DNA from: Cavia porcellus
Taxonomy: Eukaryota; Chordata; Mammalia; Rodentia; Caviidae
DNA length: 64,000 bases
Assembly: GCF_034190915.1 (NCBI RefSeq)
Contig: NW_026947484.1
Location: 82,035,982-82,099,981 of the forward strand
Direction of reading: 5' to 3'
Shown: positions 1 to 11,028 of the stretch, one piece after another
Layout of the letters: each line of letters opens with the position of its first letter
Position numbering within the stretch: position 1 is the stretch's first letter
Position numbers and translations under genes: made by a program
The notes under the pieces: generated by a model
What the model saw: the letters and a program-made list of their open reading frames with translations, nothing else
What the model was told of the DNA's origin: nothing
Database searches by the model: none

Positions 1-785
1 ACACCTCCTGCTTGCTCCCAAAAAGCCCCCATGTCTGTACCCATTTTGGCTTAGTTTTGTTTCCCCATTTTGAATTAACCTCTATCTTTGGAAGCAACTT
101 AAATTTCTCTTAGCACATTTATATTTATCAGGCAGTCTATCAGTTACATATTCTTAAAGATGTCCGCAAAATTGTTCCAAGCTGGCCTAATTTCCACATG
201 GTATACAAGGCATAATCTTTATCCTGGGCTCTTCCTTCATTACCAGTCCTCGGGACTTACTTGGCCTCCCTGTATCACCTGTTTCATTAACCTGTATCTT
301 CATCTTCTCTATTTTGGTGGAGCAAACCCTCCAATAACTTCCTGCATGGGAAAAACTGCACAGTAGACAAAATATGAAAGCTAGCATGTTTTTATATATC
401 TTTATTCTACCTTCATGTTTGATTAATAATTTGACTGGGTACAAAATTCTAGTTATCTTTGAAAGCACTGCTCTATAGCCTTCTAGACTACAGTAAGACT
501 TCTGAAAGATCAAAGATCATGCTAATTCCTAGCCTTCTAATTAAAAATGTCTCTCCCCTATCCTAAATCCTCTCTTTCCAAATTTATAAAAGTATCTTAA
601 TATCCTGAATTTTGAAATTTCACAGTGATAAATCTTATGTAATTAAATTTTACTCCGTTAGTTCTAAGGAATTTTCTTGAATTATTTCACTGGCAAATTC
701 TTCCATTCTATCTTCTTGGTTCTCTTTTTTGGAACTGCTTATATTCAAATATTCAACCTCTTAGAATGATATTTAAATATTCTCA
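1..785. other. unassigned AT-rich DNA
   Basis: No repeat family, RNA gene or convincing exon was recognised here. Overlapping open frames on both strands at about 160-510 have no recognisable protein similarity and are judged to be chance. Confidence 0.5.
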
Positions 786-930
786 CTTTTTTTTCTGAGA
801 TAGTGTCACTATGTAAACAGAGTTGGCCTTTAATCTTGCTGTATAGCCCAAACTAGCCTTCAATTTCCCATCCTCTTATCTCAGCCTTCCAATTGTCAGA
901 ATTACAAGCAGGTATCACCACACCCAGTTC
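786..930 (-). mobile_element. old B1-type SINE
   Basis: A T-rich head is followed by a diverged B1 body read in reverse (TGTATAGCCCAAACTAGCC, then CTCAGCCTTCC, then GGTATCACCACACCC). This is the 7SL-derived B1 signature on the minus strand. The many substitutions indicate an old copy. Confidence 0.75.
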
Positions 931-1523
931 TGCTTTTTTTCTTTTCTCACTTATGCTTTGATTTTCTTTATTTTTCTTTTGTATTCAAAGATGTTTTCTG
1001 TGCTGAATATCCCTTCTATTGATTCATCATTTTTGTGATCTTTTGTCTTCAAAAGACCCTTTTTGTTCCTTAAATATAATCTTCATGGTGTTCTGGTTTT
1101 CCTTCATGATTACATTTTTCTTCATCTGAGAATATTATGTCTGTCTCCTCCAAAATATTTTTTATGTCTGCATGTATTGTTATCTCTCTTTCATGTACAC
1201 AGCTTTCCTTGGGAAACTTGGAAACTAACTGAACACTGAGTGTCTGTGTGGCACTTGGCCACTGTGAGCTTCAAGCTTCATTACATATTCTAAAAGGTCT
1301 TTTTAGTAGGAAATCTCCAATGTCAGTATGTAATACTCTATATCAAAAGCTGTTTGGTAGTTGACCTTTCACCCACTGAGTGAACAAACACTGATGTTTT
1401 TAGGGTATTAATTTGCCCAATTTAAGGTATGAAACGGTCTTGTGGGAGCAGCTGGATATTCTATAACATGACATCCAAAGGGCACTATAAAATTTCATTG
1501 TCTCCCATGGAATAGAATGGGGG
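931..1523. other. unassigned AT-rich DNA
   Basis: No recognisable element or gene. The stretch is T-rich with no long frame. Confidence 0.45.
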
Positions 1524-1538
1524 AAAAAATTTCATTGT

Positions 1539-1640
1539 AGGGGCTGGGGATTTAGCTCAGCAGCATAAGCGCCTGCCTTGCTAGTGTGTGGTCGTGAGTT
1601 CAATTCCTGGTACCGATAAAAAACAAAAGACAAAAAAAAA
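1539..1640 (+). mobile_element. tRNA-derived ID-type SINE
   Basis: It starts GGGGCTGGGGATTTAGCTC (A box), has the B box GTGAGTTCAATTCCTGG, then GGTACCGATAAAA and a poly(A) tail. It is flanked by a target duplication containing AAATTTCATTGT (about 1524-1538 and 1637-1651). The clear duplication and near-consensus body indicate a young copy. Confidence 0.93.
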
Positions 1641-1651
1641 AATTTCATTGT

Positions 1652-2498
1652 CAGTTGCAGAAGCATCAATACCAAAGGAAAGTAACTCAGGGATGGAGAA
1701 CAGAACTGAGTTGGAAGGTATACTCAAAAACACATAGCTACAACAAGATTTCAGGCTCTACATTTTCACTTGTAGCAAGGTTGCAGAAAATGGAGAGGAG
1801 GGACTCAAAAGCAATAGGATGCACTAGAAGATACTGAGTACTGATATTAGGAGAGGAAACTGAAGTTAAAAAGTTCATCCTACACATAAGGCCAAGACTA
1901 AGAGATGGAAGACAAACTTGAAATTCTTAGGGATTTCCTGAGAAACCTAGGGTTTTATTAAAAAGCAAGCACTAGGGTGCTGATGTCATTACTATGAATT
2001 TCACTATCTTCAGGGTTGATAAAAGCCTGAGCCTAAAAATAGGATCTATCCTATCTAGCCTACGTAGGAACTTGGGAAAGTAGATAGTGATAGACAACAC
2101 AGATTAAAGCAACATTTGAGCCTCCTAGAAAGAGAAAATAAGCAACACAGTTGAAGCCAAAGGGGAAAGGCTCATAACTATTATTTAAATGTACTATTTT
2201 GGCCATATATTCTAAAAGATAAGAATATACTTCCATACTGATTGGCAAACAGTAGCTGCACTAAGCCCACTAGTTGTCCCCCATGTCATCACCTTGCACT
2301 CTGCTAGGTCATCCCTTGATGGCCAGATCACCCCATGATCCAGTACATAAAAGAGGAACATGTAGCTCCAAAGATTTCCTGAACCCTGTTCCAGTCACTA
2401 TCCATCTTGATTGTCAATCCCATACATCATCAGTTATTCAATATTTTGCTGTACCTATAAAACTTAACCTGCATTGTGGATATATGCATGCCAGTAAG
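1652..2498. other. unassigned DNA, possibly LTR-like in its right part
   Basis: No coding gene was recognised. The stretch from about 2270 to 2500 leads directly into the tandem repeat block and could belong to the same LTR-like element, but I cannot name a family. Confidence 0.35.
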
Positions 2499-2762
2499 AA
2501 TCATTAGACAGCATGCAAATGAACAAGTCTGCAAATGTTTTTGCACAAGCAATGCAACTGTGTAATACCTTTATGAATATGAGTAAATCATTAGATAGCA
2601 TGCAAATGAACAAGTCTGCAAATGTCTTTGCACAACCAATGCAATTGTATAATACCTTTATGAATACGAGTGCTGAGACATTATAAGAGGTCATGACATT
2701 ACAAGAAGTTTTATACCTTTATGAGTATGAGTGCTGAGACATTGTAAGAGGTCAGTACAAGA
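2499..2762. repeat. nested tandem duplications carrying octamer motifs
   Basis: A unit beginning ATCATTAGA is repeated with an 87-bp period (about 2500-2586 and 2587-2673). A second repeat, beginning ATACCTTTATGA and including GTGCTGAGACATT, recurs with a 61-bp shift (2652 and 2713). Each 87-bp unit contains ATGCAAAT, the POU/octamer core (2513-2520 and 2600-2607). Tandem duplications of this size are common in retroviral LTR enhancers, so this may be LTR sequence; that reading is inference. The minus-strand open frame across it merely reads the repeat. Confidence 0.8.
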
Positions 2763-2837
2763 AGTTACAATAGAGGTACCTTTCTCACACTAACCTGAGG
2801 CAACTTGGAGGCTTTCTGGTTCAACTAGCTATTCTTT

Positions 2838-3213
2838 TTTTTTTAAATTTTATTTAAAAGGAAAAAGAGAAAAAACAAAACAAAACAAAGCAGTGTAAGG
2901 GTACAAGTAATACAGAACTACAAAAAAAAAAAAAAAAACAGTAAGAAATCACCGGTTAATAGATTACATATTATCATCTTAGAGATAGTTGCTCAAATCA
3001 CAGTATCAAAGCATACAAAGTGGACATTCAAACAGTGAGACTGCACACAGTTGTGTTCAATGATCCAACCAAAAACATTAATATGGTCAGCTATTTAACA
3101 CCCCTAAACACTCTTGCTGTTGTATCCTTTAGAATTCTTTTTTTTTCCCTCTCTTTTTTACAACAAAATTTACACATTTTGGGTTTTATTACTCCTTAGT
3201 TCTTATTATCAAA
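2838..3213 (-). mobile_element. 5'-truncated HAL1-like LINE, copy 3 (3' end only)
   Basis: On the minus strand this is the last ~375 bp of the same 3' region found in the full-length elements at 19007-22120 and 36435-39633. It shares TAGATTACATATT and GTGGACATTCAAACAGTGAG with the minus-strand copy at 36.5 kb. The T-rich tail lies at the left. A target duplication TAGCTATTCTTT flanks it exactly (2826-2837 and 3214-3225). It is an independent insertion, truncated at the 5' end as is usual for LINEs. Confidence 0.88.
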
Positions 3214-3286
3214 TAGCTATTCTTTATCATCTATGAGATATTTGTAATATTTACCAACCTAAGGCCCATTAAAAGTTTCAACTTAG

Positions 3287-3390
3287 TGGGGCTGGAGATT
3301 TAGCTCAGCGGCATAAGTGCCTGTCCTTGCAAGCAGGCAGTCGTGGGTTCAATTCCTGGTACCAATAAAAAGGAAAAAGACAAAAAAAAA
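3287..3390 (+). mobile_element. tRNA-derived ID-type SINE
   Basis: Near-consensus copy with A box, B box and the AATAAAAAGGAAAAAGAC plus poly(A) tail. A 16-bp target duplication AAAAGTTTCAACTTAG is at 3271-3286 and about 3389-3404. Young insertion. Confidence 0.94.
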
Positions 3391-3569
3391 AAGTTTCAAC
3401 TTAGGACATCCTGTTAAAGATGGAAGGAGCCACACAAAAATAAATTCTCTACATGCCCCAATAATATCATTAAATGACAGTAAAGGGACCTTATACTTTT
3501 AAGGTATAATAGAACCAAAGCAAATCTCACTGCATAATCATCAAAAATCTCAGCAAATGACAGTACCAA

Positions 3570-3775
3570 GAGGCTCTAGAAGCACAAGGAGACAAAATTT
3601 TATGAAAGGAAAGGAGACCAAAAGATAGAGGGAGGAGGGAGGTAAGAGAGAGGAAATTGATTTTAAAATTGATAAAAAAAAAAGAATTGAAATGTGTTAT
3701 GTACATGTACCAACTCCCCACCATAAATGTAATCATTATGTATTCCAAACACATAGTAATAAAAAGAAAAATAAA
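3570..3775 (+). mobile_element. L1 3'-end fragment
   Basis: It ends with the layout of the L1 3' UTRs elsewhere in this window: a purine-rich GGAGGGAGG tract, then GTGTTATGTACATGTACCAA, then ATGTAATCATTATGTATTCC and an A-rich tail. Strongly 5'-truncated; the left boundary is approximate. Confidence 0.7.
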
Positions 3776-3901
3776 GTGAGACATAAGACATTGATTGAAA
3801 ATCTAGTTAAAAATCCCTACAATTTTCTCTCTACTCCAGTAAAAATATATCAATTAGTATTTACTAGAGAAACATAGAATACAAGTACATAAGTATTTAC
3901 A

Positions 3902-3980
3902 GGGCTGAGAATTTAGCTCAGTGGTATAAGTGCCTGCCTGGCAAGTGTAAGGTCATGAGTTTGATCTCTGGTACCAAAAA
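3902..3980 (+). mobile_element. tRNA-derived ID-type SINE, short-tailed subtype
   Basis: Starts GGGCTGAGAATTTAGCTCAG and ends TCTCTGGTACC followed directly by A7, without the GATAAAAAGGAAAAAGAC tail. Imperfect duplication AAGTATTTACA / AAGAATTTACA flanks it. Older than the near-consensus copies. Confidence 0.87.
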
Positions 3981-3991
3981 AAGAATTTACA

Positions 3992-5280
3992 ATCCTAGAG
4001 TGTGAATTGCTGAGCCAAGTTAGTTGAGCTTCAAGTTGACATAATCAATCATCACACAAAAAAAGAGGTTATTATAAAATATTCAATGTTTATTTTCTGG
4101 AATGGATAAAACAACCCATAGGTTAAAGTACACCAGGAACAATGAAAATAGGGGTTTTAAACCAAAACATGAAATTAATTTAATAAAGGACTTTTTACTT
4201 TTCAATTCAACTCAACTAACAGTCACATAAATATAAACTAAAATGGGAGATTAGAATTTTTCCCAGCTAAACAGGTGAAGACTAATGATAACACCTGGTG
4301 CTAATGAGCACAGGAAAATGAGGACTCTCATTTTGCTAGTAGAAGGTGAATCATTAATACTATATCTTTGCAGTGCCTGCCTGGCAAGGCTCAGAGTTCA
4401 ATTCCTGGTACCAAATGATAATGTATCTTGCTGAAGGTTACTCATCAAAAATTTTGAAACAGGAACTCAATCACTGTACTTCATTCATCTTATGAAATTA
4501 GAATAGATATGCAAAGATGTAATTAAATGTTTATAATAAGCAATAAGAAAATAAATCTGGAAACAATCTGAATGCCCCCAAATCAATAACAAAGTAAATA
4601 CACACAAACACACATATAATGAAATATTATAGTATTAGTTTGTCTCTGCTTCTTTACTTTTCCACTCTTTTTCATTCCACTCCATGCCCCAAAGCTAATC
4701 TTTACTGATTACATCCACATCAAAGAGATTATTTTCCTGTGGCATCAGGTTGCATTTGGCTCACGGAAAGCATTAGCAAGAAATAGATGATCTCATCAAA
4801 GGATTGATGAAGAGAAATCAAGTACTTATTCCACCTGCTTCCTCCCTCCTGAGCTATCACTTGGCAGTAGCTCGCTACTGAAGATCACATTTCTCAAGGA
4901 GTTTCTCAAACCAATGTTTCTTGTATCCATTCAATCCTAGGGATAGTAATGGCTTTTCTGTTGCTACACTGGTTGCTGCAGCACTCCTTAAACTTCTGTA
5001 AAGTCTTCAAATATTAGTTTTTAAGTAAAACATCTATTTCTATCTTGGGTCCTAACCATGCTAGCATAGTGAATCAGGTTAAGCTGCTATACTGTAAAAT
5101 TTAGGTGGGTTTACCATGAATTTATTTAGTTAATACCCTACTGTTTCTAATCTTGGTAAGGAATCTAATTTGTCTAATTCCTTTTGCCAAAAATCTGTGT
5201 GTGATCATTTAGGCTTGAAGACAGTCAATTTAAGGATTCTAAAAGCTTTACCTGGCAGACTTCAAGGGAACGTGTCAAGC
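3992..5280. other. mostly unassigned DNA
   Basis: No gene recognised. It includes a 5'-truncated ID-SINE remnant at 4371-4415 (GCCTGCCTGGCAAGG then TTCAATTCCTGGTACC). The rest is AT-rich with no long frame. Confidence 0.45.
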
Positions 5281-5284
5281 ACAT

Positions 5285-5293
5285 GTGCATGCG

Positions 5294-5327
<34 letters not shown>
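5285..5327. repeat. (CG)n/(CA)n microsatellite
   Basis: Alternating GCGCGC followed by an uninterrupted CA run. Three overlapping open frames here (His/Thr-rich) are artefacts of the dinucleotide repeat. Confidence 0.97.
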
Positions 5328-5654
5328 TATCCACATCTGGTGCCCAGCCACCCGACGCCCTGCAGTTTCAGACAGCAGTTGTGGTTAAGGACTCAGCCAA
5401 CGTCCCCAAATCCCCCCATACACACCATGGCCAGGCCTGCTCTTTCACGTGTGCATTTCCCATCCAGCACCTCTATCTGTACACATCTTTACCAGGGGCC
5501 TCTACCAGCAGAGGCCTTTCCCAGCCATCTCTACCAACTTTTCCTTATGAGATATAAGAGGGATTCAGATTAGTTACTTATATTGTAGTAATAAGTAACT
5601 AAAGGTGTCACTACTACTAAAAAGTACAACTGTTGGTCAAAGAGCAAAATGCAA

Positions 5655-5830
5655 GTCAGGTGTGATGATGCAGCCCCACAATTTGAGGAGAAGGATCACA
5701 AATTCAAGCCCAACCTAACCAACTTGGCAATTTAGTGAGACTTCCTTTAAAAATTAAAAGGGCTGGGGATGTAGCTCAGTTTGAAGCAGTTGGGTTCAAT
5801 TCTCAGTACTAAGGGGGGAAAAAAAAAAGA
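5655..5830 (+). mobile_element. B1-dID dimeric SINE
   Basis: A diverged B1 half (CAGGTGTGATGATGCAGCC to GTGAGACTTCC) is joined to an ID-like half (GGGCTGGGGATGTAGCTCAG to TTCAATTCTCAGTACTAAG) with an A-rich tail. This dimer type is characteristic of sciurid, anomalurid, castorimorph and related rodents. Confidence 0.85.
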
Positions 5831-5909
5831 ATATTAGGTATTGCCTAACTTCCCTCCATAGAGATTAGAGCAGTCTACTCTCCCCCAGCATTGTATGAAT
5901 GATAACCCC

Positions 5910-5997
5910 TTTTTTTTTCTTGGTACTGGGGATCGAACTGGAGGACCTTGCGCTTGCCAGGCACATGCTTGTACCACTGAGCTAAACCCCCAGCCCA
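5910..5997 (-). mobile_element. ID-type SINE
   Basis: Poly(T) head followed by TTGGTACTGGGGATCGAAC, then CACTGAGCTAAACCCCCAGCC: a full ID body in reverse orientation. Confidence 0.9.
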
Positions 5998-6793
5998 CAG
6001 AATGTCATTTTATACTTGCCAATTAGATGAAAAATGATCTCTTTGTAAAGATACAATTTGTATTAAGAGGAGTAAGATAAACATTTAATCATATAGTTAA
6101 AAAGAAAGAACCTCTTTAAACACTGATATAGCCCAATCTCAAAAAACAACTCTAAGAAAGCAAGGGGCAAAATATGCAGTGTGCTAACATTTGTGCATAA
6201 AAAAGGGAAAATATAACATATTCATATCTGTTGATGCATGAAATATCCCCAAAAGAGTACACCTGAAACAGTGGTCCTAGATCCTTAGGAAAGATAAAGA
6301 TCCTGGAGTAGGGATTGGAGAAAGATTTTTCCATTGCATATTCTTTTGTACTTTTTGAGTTTTGTGTCTTTATATACTCTCTTACCAACAACAAAAAAGA
6401 TTAATTTTAAAAATAAAAGTGCTTTAAAAATATTCTTAAATCATAAAATAATGTATATTTAATGACATGAAAAATTTTATGCTGAGAAAAGTAAGTTATA
6501 GAAAAAAGTGTCTACATAATCTAAATCTAGTAATCATATATGTATAGAACAAAGGAGAGAAGGGTATAATCAAAAGCACTAACAATAATTAGGTAGTGCA
6601 TTTACTTGCCACTTTCACTTGCCTTTTTGTGCTTTTTCCTATTTTGCAAATTTTCTGCTTTGAAAATGTATTGCTTTTGAAGCTAAACAAAAATGTTAGT
6701 TTTAAGAAGCTATTATAAATAGCAATAAAAATTTAACAAAATACAAAGCAACATAAATATCATACTCATCACTTTAAATAAAGTAAGCCACAC
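5998..6793. other. unassigned AT-rich DNA
   Basis: No recognisable repeat or exon; very AT-rich. The 80-codon minus-strand frame at about 6152-6394 shows no family features. Confidence 0.45.
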
Positions 6794-6807
6794 AAAAAAG
6801 TACTATC

Positions 6808-6909
6808 GGGGCTGGAGATTTAGCTCAGCGGCATAAGGGCCTGCCTTGCAAGCAGGCAGTCGTGAGTTCCATCCCTAGTACCAATAAAAGGAAAAAGACA
6901 AAAAAAAAA
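6808..6909 (+). mobile_element. tRNA-derived ID-type SINE
   Basis: Near-consensus body with intact A and B boxes and AATAAAAGGAAAAAGAC tail. Duplication AAAAAGTACTATC / AAAAAGTATTTATC flanks it. Confidence 0.92.
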
Positions 6910-7261
6910 AGTATTTATCGTATGATTCCATTTATAGAATGTTCAAGAGCAAGCCAAATTTATCTATATTAAGACACAACAAAGAAACTACTACTAGGTG
7001 CAGGAGGGTGGTAATGGTTGAAAAGGGCTTAATATAGTTAGTCAAGCAAGTGCTCCAAATACTTTGTCTTGATTTGTGGGATGATTACACAGCATATGTA
7101 TACATACACAAATTCTTTGAGTTACATACTCAAGATATGGGGCTTTACATTTAAGTTCACAAATAATAATCTCAATTTAAAAAAATAAATTTAGCAGAAT
7201 ATATTCCCACATACATATACACGAAGATACTGTGAGAGTTATAATTATGGGGACATTTGTA

Positions 7262-7476
7262 GGGTCATTCAATGGTAATGACAATGGACCTTGAAACCAG
7301 ACCTAGGTTTGAAATTCCACCTCTGCCACTTTTAGATCTGTGAATATGAACAGATCACTCAACCTCTGTCTGTCTCAGTTTTTTTTATTTATGAAACTAA
7401 GAACAATAATAGCACTTACCTCCTAGGATTACTTTAAGTATCAAATTAACATGCATTATGTCCTTAAAAAGTATAT
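7262..7476 (+). mobile_element. MIR SINE
   Basis: Recognisable MIR order: GACCTTGAAACCAGACCTAGG, CACCTCTGCCACTTTTAGA, CTCAACCTCTG, then GCACTTACCTCCTAGGATTA and the 3' end. Ancient mammal-wide SINE, moderately decayed. Confidence 0.8.
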
Positions 7477-7482
7477 GTGGTA

Positions 7483-7626
7483 GCCAGGCATGATGGCACA
7501 CACCTGTTAACCCAGCACTCAGGAGGCTGAGGCAGGAGGATCACTGTGAGTTGGAGGCCAGTCTTGGGTACATGGTGAGTCCAAGGCCAGCCTGAACTAC
7601 ATAGCATGACCCTGTCTCAAAAAAAG
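7483..7626 (+). mobile_element. B1-type SINE
   Basis: GCCAGGCATGATGGCACACAC, CAGGAGGCTGAGGCAGGAGG and CATGACCCTGTCTCAAAAA are in order, with an internal ~30-bp duplication (GAGGCCAGTCTTGG and AAGGCCAGCCTGAAC) typical of rodent B1. It sits at the 3' edge of the MIR, with a likely duplication around AAGTATATGTGG. Confidence 0.9.
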
Positions 7627-7769
7627 TTTTTAAAGTGTATTTGGTAAATATTCTATAAAAGCTTCTTCTTCTGCTAAAGGTAAACATAAAAGCTCTCTTT
7701 GTTTTTGGTAAGTTTTTAGCCACATAAATCTGCCACATCCTCATGGCAGTAGTTCAACATGGCAAGGAG

Positions 7770-8074
7770 ATCATAAAAAGATACTTCATCAGTTTTCTTC
7801 CTCTGGTGCTACAAGCCCAAAAATAGACTTCCTGTCTTTCCTTCCCACTCGTGACAAGGACATTCCAATCCCTAGATAAAACGTCATCCCTGCTTCCCTG
7901 TCACCAGCTAGTTTAGCACCACCCCAATGAGAGTTTATATAAGCAAATTTCCTCTCTTTGTTAGAGCAGAGAGCCCTCACATCCTCTGTGGTGACTCTCC
8001 CGTGCCTACATTAAAGTTTTTCTGCTCTTCGTCTCCTCTCTTCTTCTCTGCATCGCTTCAGACTGAGTGCCAAA
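7770..8074 (+). mobile_element. probable solo ERV LTR
   Basis: The stretch has the order expected of an LTR: a C-rich upstream part, a TATA-like box GTTTATATAAG at 7933-7943, then CTTTGTTAGAGCAGAG, an ATTAAA poly(A) signal at 8010-8015, and a pyrimidine-rich U5-like end (CTCCTCTCTTCTTCTCTGC) finishing near TGAGTGCCA. No internal retroviral sequence adjoins it. Family not identified and boundaries approximate. Confidence 0.55.
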
Positions 8075-8381
8075 AATAATCAGTTTTTCCAATATACAAG
8101 CATGTGCATGTACTGGCACCCACTTGCACATACACGCACATATGTGTACACAACACAATAACTCTCTGAAAATGTCTCTATTCTACTGTACAAAATTACC
8201 AAGAAACAAACAAAAAGGATACTAATAGCTAAAGTGCTAACATTTACAGAGAAAAAAATAAAGCACATTTTAAGACATGCATATTTTGCTTTGCATAAAA
8301 CATTTTACAAAGTTTCTGCAGTAATGAAATTTTCAGAAATCCTAATGTAAAAGAATATATTTTCATATTCAGCATCAGAAT

Positions 8382-8485
8382 TCAAGATTTCTGTGAGTTA
8401 AAGGCCAGTCTGTGCTACAAAATAAGTTTAAGGCTTACCTGGACTGCACAGTGAAATCCTATCTCAAAAAGACAAAAAAAGTAAA
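8382..8485 (+). mobile_element. truncated B1-type SINE
   Basis: Only the 3' half of B1 is visible: GTGAGTTAAAGGCCAGTCTG, ACCTGGACTGCACAGTG, CCTATCTCAAAAAG, with an A-rich tail. Confidence 0.75.
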
Positions 8486-8688
8486 AATAAAAACAAAAAA
8501 ACTCCATAAGTTTAATATCTGAAATCTCCAAAGTGATACAATACTCAAAGAAGTATTCTGCAGGAAAGATTCACATGGACAGACAACACAAATTTTAAGG
8601 AAAACTATTTCATCATAGGGAAAATTCAAAATCCAAGAAACAAGAAGATAAAGATTTTCCTGTATTCAAAGATTAAACTCTAACTTGT

Positions 8689-8775
8689 AGGGCCTGAGAT
8701 ATACTCAGCGGCACAAGTCTCTGCCTGGCAAGTGCAAGGTTGTAAGTTTAATCCCTGGTACCAAAATAAAAAAAT
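8689..8775 (+). mobile_element. ID-type SINE, diverged
   Basis: GGGCCTGAGATATACTCAGC, CTGCCTGGCAAGTGCAAGG and GTTTAATCCCTGGTACC followed by an A-rich tail. The A box is mutated. Confidence 0.85.
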
Positions 8776-8919
8776 ACATAAAAATCTAATTTGTTTCCAA
8801 TATAAATAAGTTTTTATCACTAACCATGAACAACTTAATTTTCTGAAGACAGAAGATATACATAACAGACACAAATCTCAGATTAGTCACTAATATTAAT
8901 AATAGTCAAAATGTGTATC

Positions 8920-9120
8920 CTATTTCCTACTTGCCAGGTATGAGAATTTACTTACATTTAATAATTTAATAAAGTATACACTATTAGTAGCCCCATTTTA
9001 CAGAAGAGGAAATTACAGAATGGAGAGATTGAGTAACTTGCCCAAGTTATACAGTTAATACATGCCTGAAGTACAATATGATTTTACACCTGTACTCCTA
9101 CCACCAGGCTTTCAACTATA
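8920..9120 (-). mobile_element. MIR SINE
   Basis: Reverse MIR core: CCCATTTTACAGAAGAGG, AGTAACTTGCCCAAG, TACAGTTAATACATG. Decayed, with approximate limits. Confidence 0.72.
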
Positions 9121-10038
9121 GACAATAGCTATGTAAACTCAGTGAAAGACATGATATGTTCAATAGACACACAGTCAGTAGGAGAGATACACGAAGAGGG
9201 AACCAATGCCAAAGAATTTCCTCCCAGCAAAGATGGTGAATTTTATTTTGTTACCTGTAGAGAAGGTCCTCTGAATTAAAATTAAAAGTCTTGAAAACAA
9301 GTGAAAATAACAAGTACTTTATTCAACTCTTTTTGACAAGAATGTAATCTGTGCCCTAACGCTAACCTAAGAGAATACTTAAATTTGGTTACTGACAAAT
9401 TTAAGTGGTATTTTCATGTTTCCTTTTCACAATAGTTGCAACTATAAAATAATCTTTTATGGTCTTTATAGGCACCAAATACAATAATCATTAAGTTTTA
9501 TTCCATCAAATATTTAATAATTTGAAACTCTGACTAAACCCTGAAGTGATAGAGCAAGACTCCTCTGTTAGCTTGAGGAATACCTCAACCTAGAATGCTG
9601 TGAAAGTCTTTCCCTATCCTGGGCCTGAAGGGTGGGCATGATTTACACAGAAAGTGAGCTTTCCAGGCAAAGAATGTGAGAAAAGCAAAGGCCTAGAGGC
9701 AGGAGAGCGCCGTGAATTATCAGTTTTCAGAATGCCCAAAGTACAGTATAAGCTGACTGATGGGAAGTAGTAAGAAATGAAGCTGTAAGAATAATACAGT
9801 AATGCCTCTGTTCATAAACACATCTGTTCACAATTTGGTTTGCAAACAGTTCATAAACAGAAGCATTTGACAAAATTCTGCTTCCATTCACAAATTCTGC
9901 ATCAACTGATGAATGTAAACATGGCCATCTTCGCTACTCTGGAATGTTCTTGACTCTGTTCCAAAAGAAACATTTCAATGTGCGCCAGTGCATCAACCTC
10001 ATTGACAAAGCCTGGTACAATGTCCATAAAGAAAGATA
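9121..10038. other. unassigned DNA with a possible old mammal-wide repeat
   Basis: No gene seen. The interval at about 9600-9720 (GGCCTGAAGGGTGGGCATG, TTCCAGGCAAAGAATG, AAAGGCCTAGAGGCAGGAG) resembles an old mammal-wide interspersed repeat, but I cannot name it safely. Confidence 0.4.
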
Positions 10039-10202
10039 AACCAACCACACTAGGCATAGGTGGCACATGCCTGTAAACCCAGCACTCAGGAGGATGAGGC
10101 TGGAGGATCACTGCAAGTTTGAGACCAGCCTGGGCTACAAAGTGAGTTGAAGACCAGCCTGAACTTCAGAAGTGAAACCTTATCTCAAAAAAAAAAAAAA
10201 AG
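10039..10202 (+). mobile_element. B1-type SINE
   Basis: TAGGCATAGGTGGCACATGCC, CAGGAGGATGAGGCTGGAGG and TTATCTCA followed by a long A run; internal duplicated GACCAGCCTG segment as in rodent B1. Confidence 0.9.
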
Positions 10203-10242
10203 AAAAGAAAAACAAGTCATTTTCAAGAAAATAGATGCACAT

Positions 10243-10497
10243 TGAGAAGATAATGCTGGTGAAATAAACCAGACACACAAGCTTAAATATTACGAGTTTT
10301 CTTATAAAGCGCAAAATAAAAGATAAAGGGAAATAAGAGATTCTCATCAAAAGTGAAAGGAATCAAGAAATGGAGAGAGAGGCTAGAGAGGGAGGGGAAA
10401 GGGATGAAAAGACTTAAAATGTGTTAAGCATATGTACTGATTCCACATAAAGCATGTAAACATTATGTAATACAAATATGTACTAATTTAAAAAGAC
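10243..10497 (+). mobile_element. 5'-truncated L1, 3' end
   Basis: Contains GTGAAATAAACCAGACACA, a purine-rich tract (GAGAGGGAGGGGAAAGGG) and the terminal TGTAAACATTATGTAATAC / ATGTACTAAT motif. The same order is seen at the 3' end of the L1 near 42.1-42.6 kb. Confidence 0.85.
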
Positions 10498-10528
10498 CTG
10501 AAAAAAGAATACTGAAACAGAAACACAG

Positions 10529-10618
10529 AGCTAGGGATGTTGCTCAGTGATAGATGCTTGCCTATAGCATTCATGAGGCCTGAGTTTAATCCCTAATACT
10601 GAAAAAAAAAAAAGGCAG
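10529..10618 (+). mobile_element. ID-type SINE, diverged
   Basis: AGCTAGGGATGTTGCTCAGTG, TTCATGAGGCCTGAG, TTTAATCCCTAATAC then A12. Confidence 0.8.
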
Positions 10619-10762
10619 GGGGAGATTTTTTTTTTAAAGACACGTACTATTTATTGGTTGAATGGTGTTGAAATATAAGCTTCAAAGGTACACAGATATT
10701 TTGTATATCTTTCACAATTTTAAAAAAGGAGAACGTTGAAAAAGTGAGCTTTTTTTTAAAGA

Positions 10763-10935
10763 AGCCAGGTATAGTAACATGTACTATAATCCCAGCCCTG
10801 ACAGAAACTGAGGTAGGAGGATCCAAAATTCACGGAATTGAACAAGACTCTGTTTCACAACTAATAAATTTCAAAAAAGACTTGGGAGATTAATCCTAAA
10901 TTTGATGCCCAGTGCCACCAAAAAAAAAAAAAAAA
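10763..10935 (+). mobile_element. old B1-dID SINE
   Basis: A B1-like half (AGCCAGGTATAGTAACATG to GACTCTGTTTCACAAC) is followed by an eroded ID-like half (CTTGGGAGATTAATCC, TTTGATGCCCAGTGCC) and an A run. Confidence 0.7.
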
Positions 10936-11028
10936 GATAATAAAACAACCTAAACTCATTTTATGCATCTCTGCTTCCAGATCTCCAACAATAGAGAAAC
11001 CACACAAAGATTAAGAGTATTTTGTTTT

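Noticed and set aside
1539..1640. tRNA genes, suggested by the A and B boxes repeated through the window
   Set aside because: Each is followed by GGTACC and an A-rich tail and flanked by target duplications; they are ID SINEs, and the 3' half does not fold as a tRNA.
2464..2694. Minus-strand frame with a repeated ~29-residue Cys-containing unit
   Set aside because: Merely translates the 87-bp tandem repeat.
5170..5573. His/Thr-rich small proteins
   Set aside because: Encoded by the (CA)n microsatellite in three frames.
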